DNA of 64,000 bases, taken from Burkholderia singularis (GTDB lineage Bacteria > Pseudomonadota > Gammaproteobacteria > Burkholderiales > Burkholderiaceae). The stretch's first letter is position 1; each line of letters starts with the position of its first letter. This document shows positions 57,239 through 64,000 of the stretch, one piece after another. The notes below the pieces were generated by a model. The model was not told the origin of the DNA. It did no database searches and was given only the letters and a program-made list of their open reading frames with translations. The stretch covers positions 1 through 64,000 of the forward strand of contig NZ_FXAN01000083.1 in the NCBI RefSeq assembly GCF_900176645.1, in the 5' to 3' direction. A program made the position numbers and the translations under genes.

Positions 57239-57805
57239 TCAGTGCCCGGAAAATTCGGTAACCGTATAAAGCGGCAGACCCGCGCCGCGCAGCCGCGCCG
57301 AGCCGCCGAGATCCGGCAGATCGACGATCGCCGCGCCCTCGACGACCTGCGCGCCGAGCCGCTCGAGCAGGTTCTTGCCCGCCATCATCGTGCCGCCCGT
57401 GGCGATCAAGTCGTCGACGATGATGATCCTGTCACCGGCCTTGCACGCGTCCTCGTGAATCTCGACGGTCGATGTGCCGTATTCGAGCGCATACGACTCC
57501 GAGCGCGTCTTGTACGGCAGCTTGCCGACCTTGCGGATCGGCACGAAACCGACATTGAGTTCGTATGCGACGATCGGCGCGATGATGAAACCGCGCGCAT
57601 CCAGCCCCGCGACATAGTCGAGCTTCGCGTCGACATAACGTTCGACGAACAGATCGACGAGCACGCGCAGCGCCTTCGCGCTTTGCAACAACGGCGTGAT
57701 GTCGCGAAACATCACACCCGGCTGAGGCCAGTCGGGCACCGTGCGAATCCGGCTGCGGATGAATTCGACGGGGCCGAGCTGCGCGTCGGGCGACGAGGCA
57801 ATCAT
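57239..57805 (-). CDS. apt: Adenine phosphoribosyltransferase
   Basis: The 188-residue enzyme converts adenine and PRPP to AMP. The PRPP-binding motif reads [20 protein letters not shown], and the N-terminal [12 protein letters not shown] and [11 protein letters not shown] are typical. GGAG precedes the ATG at 57805; a TTG at 57817 upstream is not needed. The gene follows the antiporter gene by about 110 bases on the same strand. Confidence 0.96.
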   Translation of the reverse strand: MIASSPDAQLGPVEFIRSRIRTVPDWPQPGVMFRDITPLLQSAKALRVLVDLFVERYVDAKLDYVAGLDARGFIIAPIVAYELNVGFVPIRKVGKLPYKTRSESYALEYGTSTVEIHEDACKAGDRIIIVDDLIATGGTMMAGKNLLERLGAQVVEGAAIVDLPDLGGSARLRGAGLPLYTVTEFSGH

Positions 57806-57915
57806 GAAACTCTCCAAAACTGAATAAATGGCGCGAGATGACGCTCGGGCCGCGTGTCATGCGGGGCTCGACCCGGGCGGCGGCCCGAACCCGGCGGAAA
57901 AACCGCGCGACGGCG

Positions 57916-59925
57916 TCAAACCGCCGCGGCCGGCCCGCCGTCGCGCCTGAGCCGCGACAGCCGCTCCTCGGCGATCGCGAGCGACTCCGGCAAGCCGCGC
58001 AGCACGACAATGTCGCTTGCGCGCAGCAACGTGCCCGGATCGGGCTCGACGCCGCGAATCCCATGCCGGCGGATCGCCGTCACCTCGAGGCCGAGCGCGA
58101 ACAGCCCCAGATCGGCAAGCGAGCGGCCGACCGCCTCCGAACGCGCGTCGACGGGCACCGATTGTAGCCGCACCTGCTCGTGATCGTCGTCGTCCGCATC
58201 GTCCGCGCCGTGGAAGTAGCCGCGCAGCAGACTGTAGCGCGCATCGCGCATCTCCTCCACGCGCCGCACCACGCGCCGCATCGGCACGCCCATCAGCACG
58301 AGCGTATGCGACGCAAGCATCAGGCTGCCTTCGACGATCTCCGGAATCACCTCGGTCGCCCCCGCCGCGAGCAGCTTCTCGAGATCGGCATCGTCGACCG
58401 TGCGCACGATCGCGGGCAGCGTCGGCTCCAGCTCGTGAACGTTGTGCAGCACGCGCAGCGCGGACGGCGTGTTCGCATACGTGATCGCCACCGCCGCCGC
58501 GCGATGAATGCCCGCCGCGACGAGCGACTCGCGCCGCGCCGCGTCGCCGAACACGACCGATTCGCCGGCGGCGGCCGCCGCGCTCACGCGGTCCGGATCG
58601 AGGTCGAGCGCGACATACGAGATCCCCTCCTGCTCCAGCATCCGCGCCAGGTTCTGCCCCGCGCGGCCGTAACCGCAAATGATCACGTGGCCTTGCTGCT
58701 TGAGGCTCTGCGTCGCGATTCGCGTCATTTGCAGCGACTGCTGCATCCATTCGGTGGACGACAGCCGCATCACGATCCGGTTCGCGTTCTGGATCAGGAA
58801 CGGCGCGGCAAGCATCGACAACAGCATCGACGCGAGAATCGCCTGCAACAGCGTGGGATCGACGAGATGCCGATCGAGAATCAGATTCAGCAGCACGAAG
58901 CCGAACTCCCCGGCCTGCGCAAGCCCGAGCCCGGTACGCATCGCGACGCCCGGCGCCGCGCCGAACGCACGCGCGAGCCCGGTAATCATCATGCTCTTCA
59001 ACAAAATCTGGCCGACGAAGAAACCCAGAACCACGAACGGATGCCGCCAGATCACGCTCGGATCGAGCAGCATGCCGGTCGTCACGAAGAACAGGCCGAG
59101 CAGCACGTCGCGAAACGGCTTGATGTCCTCCTCCACCTGATGGCGGTATGGCGTCTCGGCGATCAGCATCCCGGCGATGAACGCGCCGAGCGCAAGCGAC
59201 AGCCCGAAGCGATCGGTGACGAACGCGGCGCCGAGCGTGACCAGCAGCAGATTCAGCACGAACAGCTCCTGCGAGCGCCGCCGCGCGACCACGTCGAGCC
59301 AGCGGGTCATGAAGCGCTGGCCGACGATGAGCAGCAGCGCGAGCGCGACGACGATCTTCACCGACGCAAGCCCGAGCGACACCGCGAGATCCTTCGACGA
59401 CTCGCCGCCGAACGCGGCGATCACGATGAGCAGCGGCACCACGGCAAGATCCTGGAACAGCAGCACGCCAAAGATGTTGCGGCCGTGCTCGGTCTCGATC
59501 TCGAGCCGCTCGGCGAGCATCTTCGAGACAATCGCCGTCGACGACATCGCCAGCGCGCCGCCGAGCGCGATGCAGCCCTCCCACGTGATGTGCACCCAGC
59601 GCTCGAAGATCGCGCCGAGCACGAGCGCGACCGCGATCGTGCCGACCACCTGCGCGAGCCCGAGCCCGAACACGAGCCGGCGCATCGCGCGCAGCTTCGC
59701 GAGCGAGAACTCGAGGCCGATCGAGAACATCAGGAACACGACGCCGAACTCGGCGAGATGCTCGGCGCGCTCGAGGTCGGCCGCGAAGCCCGCCGCGTGC
59801 GGGCCAACGAGGATGCCGACGGTCAGATAGCCGAGCATCGGCGGCAGATTCAGCGACCTGAACACAACGACGCCCACCACTGAGGCGAGCAGCAGGAGAA
59901 GCGTCATTTCGAGCGGAGAAATCAC
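57916..59925 (-). CDS. CPA2 family monovalent cation:proton antiporter (KefB/KefC-like)
   Basis: The 669-residue protein has an N-terminal exchanger domain of about 12 helices (residues 1-380; MLGYLTVGILVGPHAAGF, LGGALAMSSTAIVSKMLAER, LGAFIAGMLIAETPY). A cytosolic RCK/TrkA-N domain follows (about 410-530) with the Rossmann motif GYGRAGQNLARML, and then a TrkA-C domain (about 570-650) ending at LLRASDIVVLRGL. This is the Kef-like build, exporting K+ or Na+ in exchange for protons with nucleotide gating. The glutathione-site residues of true KefB/C cannot be confirmed by eye. It is divergent from kdsD. Confidence 0.9.
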   Translation of the reverse strand: MISPLEMTLLLLLASVVGVVVFRSLNLPPMLGYLTVGILVGPHAAGFAADLERAEHLAEFGVVFLMFSIGLEFSLAKLRAMRRLVFGLGLAQVVGTIAVALVLGAIFERWVHITWEGCIALGGALAMSSTAIVSKMLAERLEIETEHGRNIFGVLLFQDLAVVPLLIVIAAFGGESSKDLAVSLGLASVKIVVALALLLIVGQRFMTRWLDVVARRRSQELFVLNLLLVTLGAAFVTDRFGLSLALGAFIAGMLIAETPYRHQVEEDIKPFRDVLLGLFFVTTGMLLDPSVIWRHPFVVLGFFVGQILLKSMMITGLARAFGAAPGVAMRTGLGLAQAGEFGFVLLNLILDRHLVDPTLLQAILASMLLSMLAAPFLIQNANRIVMRLSSTEWMQQSLQMTRIATQSLKQQGHVIICGYGRAGQNLARMLEQEGISYVALDLDPDRVSAAAAAGESVVFGDAARRESLVAAGIHRAAAVAITYANTPSALRVLHNVHELEPTLPAIVRTVDDADLEKLLAAGATEVIPEIVEGSLMLASHTLVLMGVPMRRVVRRVEEMRDARYSLLRGYFHGADDADDDDHEQVRLQSVPVDARSEAVGRSLADLGLFALGLEVTAIRRHGIRGVEPDPGTLLRASDIVVLRGLPESLAIAEERLSRLRRDGGPAAAV

Positions 59926-60320
59926 GGGCGAAGCGTCCTCGTTCGTCGGCGGCGCGATACAAGCGCCGGTTGGGCCGGGAGATGACTACGGGAGATGGGC
60001 GCTAAGGCCTGCTCTTGCTGATGACGGGCTACGCGCACCGAGCGCGGCGGCCGAACAAAGTCCCGGCGGGGCAACCGAAGGCAGCCCCGTAGGGCGCCCA
60101 AGGGCCGGCTTCGAAGCGACGCGAATGCGCGGCGCATTCGCAACGGGCATGACGCGGCGATCGACCTTTGCGCTCCGCGGGACGCCCCCGCAGGCGCCGT
60201 GGCCGGCTTCGCGAGCGGATTTTCGAATCCGGCGCGAATGTGCGCTGCCAGCCCGTTATCAGCGTGAACAGGCCCCAGGGGCCCGGCGCGGCGAACAAAC
60301 GCCTTTGCTATACTCCGCGC
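59926..60320. promoter_or_regulatory. Divergent gap between the antiporter gene and kdsD
   Basis: No gene. CGAATGCGC (60122-60130) and GCGCATTCG (60132-60140) form a 9-bp inverted repeat with a one-base centre. A second short repeat, GGCCCCAGGGGCC, lies at 60271-60283. The kdsD promoter element is at the far right. Confidence 0.45.
60306..60314 (+). promoter_or_regulatory. Extended -10 element of kdsD, predicting a leaderless mRNA
   Basis: TGCTATACT is a perfect extended -10 (TGn-TATACT). Its last base is only six bases before the kdsD ATG, so transcription should start on or beside the start codon. No -35 match or ribosome binding site is seen. The same 9-mer occurs upstream of the AI-2E gene. 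Confidence 0.5.
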
Positions 60321-61304
60321 ATGATAGCGAAAATCAATGATGATCGGGCGCTCGCGCTCGCTCGCGACGTGCTCGACATCGAGGCGAACGCCGTTCGCGC
60401 ACTCGCCGATCAGCTCAACGGAGATTTCGTCAGCGCAGTCGGCTTCCTGCTGAATTGCCGGGGCCGCGTGGTCGTCTCCGGCATCGGCAAATCGGGGCAT
60501 ATCGCCCGTAAAATCGCCGCGACGCTCGCGAGCACCGGCACGCCTGCGTTCTTCGTGCATCCGGCCGAAGCAAGTCACGGCGATCTCGGCATGGTCACCG
60601 CGGACGACGTGTTCATCGCGATCTCGTATTCCGGCGAATCGGCCGAACTCGTCGCGATCCTGCCGGTCGTCAAACGGCTCGGCGCGAAGTTGATCGCGTT
60701 GACCGGCCGTCCCGCATCGAGCCTCGCCAAGCTCGCCGACGTCCATCTGAATGCGGCCGTCGCGAAAGAAGCCTGTCCGCTGAACCTCGCGCCGACAGCC
60801 AGTACCACGGCCGCGCTCGCGCTCGGCGACGCGCTCGCCGTCGCGGTGCTCGACGCGCGCGGCTTCGGCCCCGACGATTTCGCGCGCTCGCATCCCGGCG
60901 GCGCACTCGGCCGGCGTCTGCTGACCTACGTGCGCGACGTGATGCGCACCGGCGACGAAATGCCGCTCGTCACGCTCGACGCGACGCTCTCCGACGCCCT
61001 CTTCCAGATCACCGCGAAGCGCATGGGGATGACGGCCGTCGTCGACGGGCAACGCCGCGTCGCGGGCATCTTCACCGACGGCGACCTGCGCCGCGTGCTC
61101 GAGCGCGACGGCGATTTCCGCCGGCTGCCGATCGCCGACGTGATGACGCGCCACCCGCGCACGATCGCGCCGAACCATCTGGCCGTCGAGGCGGTGGAGC
61201 TGATGGAGCGCCACCGGATCAACCAAATGCTCGTCGTCGACGAAACGGGCGTGCTGGTCGGCGCGCTCAACATGCACGACCTGTTCTCGAAGAAGGTGAT
61301 TTGA
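60321..61304 (+). CDS. kdsD: D-arabinose-5-phosphate isomerase
   Basis: The 327-residue enzyme makes D-arabinose 5-phosphate from ribulose 5-phosphate, the first step of Kdo synthesis for LPS. The SIS domain (about 30-170) includes GRVVVSGIGKSGHIARKIAA and ASTGTPAFFVHPAEASHGDL. Two CBS domains follow (about 205-327), with MTRHPRTIAPNH and RHRINQMLVVDETGVLVGAL. Length and order match the E. coli protein. It leads an operon that continues into kdsC and the lpt genes and overlaps kdsC by one base. Confidence 0.96.
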   Translation: MIAKINDDRALALARDVLDIEANAVRALADQLNGDFVSAVGFLLNCRGRVVVSGIGKSGHIARKIAATLASTGTPAFFVHPAEASHGDLGMVTADDVFIAISYSGESAELVAILPVVKRLGAKLIALTGRPASSLAKLADVHLNAAVAKEACPLNLAPTASTTAALALGDALAVAVLDARGFGPDDFARSHPGGALGRRLLTYVRDVMRTGDEMPLVTLDATLSDALFQITAKRMGMTAVVDGQRRVAGIFTDGDLRRVLERDGDFRRLPIADVMTRHPRTIAPNHLAVEAVELMERHRINQMLVVDETGVLVGALNMHDLFSKKVI

Positions 61305-61861
61305 TGTCCACGTCCCCCGCGTCCCCTTCATCTCCCGCGTCCACGGCCGAGCGCGCCGGCCGCGTGAAGCTGATGATTTTCGACGTAGACGGCGTTCTCA
61401 CCGACGGCAGCCTGCACTTCACGGCCGCCGGCGACGCGATGAAGTCGTTCAACTCGCTCGATGGCCACGGCGTCAAGCTGTTGCGCGAAGCCGGCATCGC
61501 AACGGCGATCATCACGGGCCGCCGCTCGGACATCGTCGCCGCGCGCGCGGCCGAGATGAAGATCGCGCATCTGTTTCAGGGCGTCGAGCACAAGCCCGCC
61601 GCGTTCGCCGAACTGTTGCAGAAGACCGGCATCGCCGCCGAAGCGTGCGGCTACATGGGCGACGACTGGCCCGATCTCGCGGTGATGCTGCGTTGCGGTT
61701 TCGCGGCCGCGCCGGCGAATGCCCATCCGGAGGTGATCGCGCGCGCGCATTGGGTGGCCGAGGCGCGGGGCGGACACGGCGCGGTGCGCGAAGTGTGCGA
61801 TGCGATCCTGCGCGCGCAGCATCGCTACGACGCGCTGCTCGCAGCCGCTTGTGGAGTCTGA
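61304..61861 (+). CDS. kdsC: 3-deoxy-D-manno-octulosonate-8-phosphate phosphatase
   Basis: The 185-residue HAD-superfamily phosphatase releases Kdo from Kdo 8-phosphate. The catalytic motif is FDVDGVLTDG, motif II is IITGRRSD, the Lys is in VEHKPAAF and motif IV is MGDDWPDLAVM. The ATG at 61304 overlaps the kdsD stop by one base (TGATG). The N-terminal 20 residues are a Ser/Pro-rich extension. The C terminus is the usual short tail. It is the second gene of the Kdo/LPS-transport operon. Confidence 0.96.
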   Translation: MSTSPASPSSPASTAERAGRVKLMIFDVDGVLTDGSLHFTAAGDAMKSFNSLDGHGVKLLREAGIATAIITGRRSDIVAARAAEMKIAHLFQGVEHKPAAFAELLQKTGIAAEACGYMGDDWPDLAVMLRCGFAAAPANAHPEVIARAHWVAEARGGHGAVREVCDAILRAQHRYDALLAAACGV

Positions 61862-61865
61862 ACGA

Positions 61866-62480
61866 ATGGACGGCAAATCCCGGCTGACTTCGCTGATCCC
61901 GCTCGTCGCGATGGCGGCGCTCGCGGGCGGCACATACTGGCTGCTGCAAGCGACGCTGCCGCCGCCCGGCGAAGAGATCAAGCATTCGAAATCCCATACG
62001 CCCGATTATTTCGCCAACAACTTCTCCGTTACCGAACTCGACCAGACGGGCTCGACCCAATACCGGTTGACGGCCGAGGGGCTGGTTCATTACGAAGACG
62101 ACGAAACCAGCGATCTGACGCTGCCCGCGCTGCGCGCGTTCCAACCGGGCAAGCCCACCGTGACCGCGACCGCCAAACGCGGCGTCGTCAACGGCGACGT
62201 CTCGATCGTCGATCTATACGACAACGCGCAGATCGTGCGCGCGGCAGGCCCGAACGATCCGCCGATGCAGGCGGATTCCGAGCATTTCCGGGTGTTGGTC
62301 AACGACGATGTGATCGAGACCGAAAAGCCGGTTAAACTTCAGCGCGGCCTGTCGATCGCAAACGCCACGGCCGGCATGAAGTACAACAACGTCACCCGGG
62401 TCATCGAGCTGTATGGCAACGTGCGCGGCATGATCGCCGCGTCCGACACGTCGGGCGGCGCGCGAAGCCAACCCAAGTAA
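61866..62480 (+). CDS. lptC: LPS export system protein LptC
   Basis: The 204-residue bitopic inner-membrane protein has one N-terminal helix (LIPLVAMAALAGGTYWLLQA) and a periplasmic beta-jellyroll (about 45-190; NNFSVTELDQTGSTQYRLTA, GLSIANATAGMKYNNVTRVI). It takes LPS from the LptBFG transporter and passes it to LptA. It lies four bases after kdsC. The length is slightly above the E. coli protein's 191 residues. Confidence 0.94.
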   Translation: MDGKSRLTSLIPLVAMAALAGGTYWLLQATLPPPGEEIKHSKSHTPDYFANNFSVTELDQTGSTQYRLTAEGLVHYEDDETSDLTLPALRAFQPGKPTVTATAKRGVVNGDVSIVDLYDNAQIVRAAGPNDPPMQADSEHFRVLVNDDVIETEKPVKLQRGLSIANATAGMKYNNVTRVIELYGNVRGMIAASDTSGGARSQPK

Positions 62481-62486
62481 CTCACC

Positions 62487-63164
62487 ATGCGGAACTGCAT
62501 GAACGAATCGTTCCCCTGTTTATTGCCGAGCGGCGCCCATCGCGCCGCTCGCGCCGCACTCGCGGCAGCGCTCGTCGTGCTGCCGCTCGCGGGCGTGGCG
62601 CCTGCGGCGCACGCCGAAAGAGCCGACCGCGACAAGCCGATCAACGTCGAGGCGGACAACCTGACCTATGACGATCTGAAGCAAGTGACGGTCGCCACGG
62701 GCAACGTCGTCATCACGAAGGGCACGATCATCATCAAGGGCGATCGCGTCGAAGTGCGCCAGGACCCGCAAGGCTATCAGTACGCAACCGCGACGGCGTC
62801 CGGCAAACGGCACGCGTCGTTCCGCCAGAAGCGCGAAGGCCTCGACGAATACATCGACGGCGATGCCGAGCGCATCGACTACGACGGCAAGCAGGATCTC
62901 ACGACGCTGACGACGAACGCGACCGTGCGCCGGCTGCAAGGCCAGTCCACCGTCGCCGACACCGTGCACGGCAGCGTGATCACTTACGACGGCCAGCGCG
63001 ATTTCTACACCGCCCGCGGCGGCAAGGACGTCATCGCGCCGGGCAACCCCGGCGGCCGCGTGCGCGCGATGCTGACGCCGAAAAGCGGCGGCGCCGCGCC
63101 GCTCGTCGGCGGGCCGGCCAAGCTCGCGCCGTCGACCGATCTGCAGGGAGCGCCCGCCCAATGA
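62487..63164 (+). CDS. lptA: LPS export system periplasmic protein LptA
   Basis: The 225-residue protein starts with a Sec signal peptide ([20 protein letters not shown], cleavage after AHA) and continues with the LptA/OstA beta-jellyroll: [40 protein letters not shown] and [18 protein letters not shown]. It bridges LptC and LptD across the periplasm. The C-terminal 35 residues are Gly/Pro-rich, common in Burkholderia. Starts at 62487 or 62499 are both possible. It overlaps lptB by four bases. Confidence 0.94.
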   Translation: MRNCMNESFPCLLPSGAHRAARAALAAALVVLPLAGVAPAAHAERADRDKPINVEADNLTYDDLKQVTVATGNVVITKGTIIIKGDRVEVRQDPQGYQYATATASGKRHASFRQKREGLDEYIDGDAERIDYDGKQDLTTLTTNATVRRLQGQSTVADTVHGSVITYDGQRDFYTARGGKDVIAPGNPGGRVRAMLTPKSGGAAPLVGGPAKLAPSTDLQGAPAQ

Positions 63165-63937
63165 ACGCCCTCCCGAACCGTCAGCCGGCCGGCACGTCGA
63201 GTTCGCTCGTCGTGCGCAACCTGAAAAAGCGCTATGGCTCGCGCACCGTCGTCAAGGACGTGTCGCTCGACGTGAAAAGCGGCGAAGTGGTCGGCCTGCT
63301 CGGCCCGAACGGCGCCGGCAAGACCACGTCGTTCTACATGATCGTCGGCCTCGTGCCGCTCGACGCGGGCGATATCTCGCTGAACGGCAGCCCGATCAGC
63401 CTGATGCCGATCCACAAGCGCGCATCGCTCGGCCTGTCGTATTTGCCGCAGGAGGCGTCGGTGTTCCGCAAGCTGAGCGTCGAGCAGAACATCCGCGCGG
63501 TGCTCGAATTGCAGCACGGCGACAACGGTAAGCGGCTCACGAAAGACGAGATCGGCGCGCGCGCCGAGGCGCTCCTCGACGAGCTGCAGATCGCGCACCT
63601 GCGCGAGAATCCGGCGCTGTCGCTGTCGGGCGGCGAGCGCCGCCGTGTCGAGATCGCGCGCGCGCTCGCGAGCAACCCGAGTTTCATCTTGCTAGACGAG
63701 CCGTTCGCGGGCGTCGATCCGATCGCGGTGCTCGAAATCCAGAAGATCGTGAAGTTCCTCAAGCAGCGCAACATCGGCGTGCTGATCACCGATCACAACG
63801 TGCGCGAAACGCTCGGCATCTGCGATCACGCGTACATCATCAGCGACGGGTCGGTTCTCGCCTCCGGCGCGCCGCAGGAAATCATCGAAAACGAAAGCGT
63901 GCGGCGCGTCTACCTCGGCGAGCACTTCCGCATGTGA
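63161..63937 (+). CDS. lptB: LPS export ABC transporter ATPase LptB
   Basis: The 258-residue ABC ATPase powers LPS extraction with LptFG. Walker A is GPNGAGKTT, the Q-loop is in [14 protein letters not shown], the signature is [15 protein letters not shown], Walker B is [13 protein letters not shown] and the switch His is in ITDHNVRE. It overlaps lptA by four bases. The rpoN gene usually follows in beta-proteobacteria, but the window ends 63 bases later without it. Confidence 0.97.
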   Translation: MNALPNRQPAGTSSSLVVRNLKKRYGSRTVVKDVSLDVKSGEVVGLLGPNGAGKTTSFYMIVGLVPLDAGDISLNGSPISLMPIHKRASLGLSYLPQEASVFRKLSVEQNIRAVLELQHGDNGKRLTKDEIGARAEALLDELQIAHLRENPALSLSGGERRRVEIARALASNPSFILLDEPFAGVDPIAVLEIQKIVKFLKQRNIGVLITDHNVRETLGICDHAYIISDGSVLASGAPQEIIENESVRRVYLGEHFRM

Positions 63938-64000
63938 GCGGCGCGGAATCCCCCGCCCGCCCTTTCGCACGCCGCCGCGCTTCGCGCGGTGCGCGCTCCC

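Overview
This window is high-GC proteobacterial DNA with dense, tightly packed genes. Its housekeeping blocks (ilvA end and queF at one edge; ssb, uvrA, purU, apt, kdsD-kdsC-lptC-lptA-lptB at the other) and its paired BMA_0021/BMA_0022-type TOMM precursor peptides point to chromosome 1 of a Burkholderia of the pseudomallei group. I cannot fix the species from sequence reading alone. No tRNA, rRNA, CRISPR array, transposase or phage gene was seen.

Bases 1-11.4 kb are ordinary metabolism: the ilvA end, queF, a D-amino-acid module (RidA, N-acyl-D-amino-acid deacylase, RpiR-type regulator, PLP D-amino-acid deaminase), a DJ-1/PfpI protein, a DHA2-type drug exporter with a MarR regulator, an EcsC protein, an HSL-type esterase and a secreted CHRD protein. 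The gap at 11.4-11.9 kb carries a strong plus-strand terminator with no gene in front of it, a candidate small RNA.

Bases 11.9-36.1 kb form a large exopolysaccharide locus. Its minus-strand operon runs Crp/Fnr regulator, undecaprenyl-phosphate sugar transferase, Wza-type export lipoprotein, glycosyltransferase. Across a roughly 0.9-kb AT-rich control region is a divergent second Crp/Fnr regulator. It is followed by six overlapping genes: acyl carrier protein, acyl-CoA dehydrogenase-like flavoprotein, an amino acid:[carrier protein] ligase (a tRNA-synthetase relative), a DUF1839 protein, a GH2 beta-mannosidase-like enzyme and a tandem alpha/beta-hydrolase whose two nucleophile positions are Arg and Cys. 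A sigma-54 activator with a degenerate receiver, a frameshifted PAP2 phosphatase, a glycosyltransferase, a GNAT acetyltransferase, ManC, another glycosyltransferase and a Wzx flippase complete it. A GGDEF-EAL protein adjoins the end. The gene content recalls the bec cluster of B. pseudomallei and the BerA/BerB-controlled Bep cluster of B. cenocepacia (from memory, not checked). The six-gene carrier-protein operon is the best candidate for an undescribed system: I infer that it makes an aminoacyl or oxidised aminoacyl thioester and transfers it to the polysaccharide or another acceptor.

Bases 38.8-44.8 kb are a TOMM (thiazole/oxazole-modified microcin) locus read on the minus strand: FHA protein, a kinase/cyclase-fusion gene that has lost its middle, two precursor peptides, a terminator-like hairpin and a fused ThiF-like/YcaO cyclodehydratase. 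No dehydrogenase, protease or exporter is visible. Two unrecognised small proteins lie just beyond it.

Bases 46-64 kb return to core genes: a small hypothetical protein, dkgB, ssb, an MFS transporter, uvrA, an AI-2E family permease, purU, a Nudix hydrolase, a LysE exporter, apt, a CPA2 antiporter and the Kdo/LPS-transport operon kdsD-kdsC-lptC-lptA-lptB, which ends just before the window edge.
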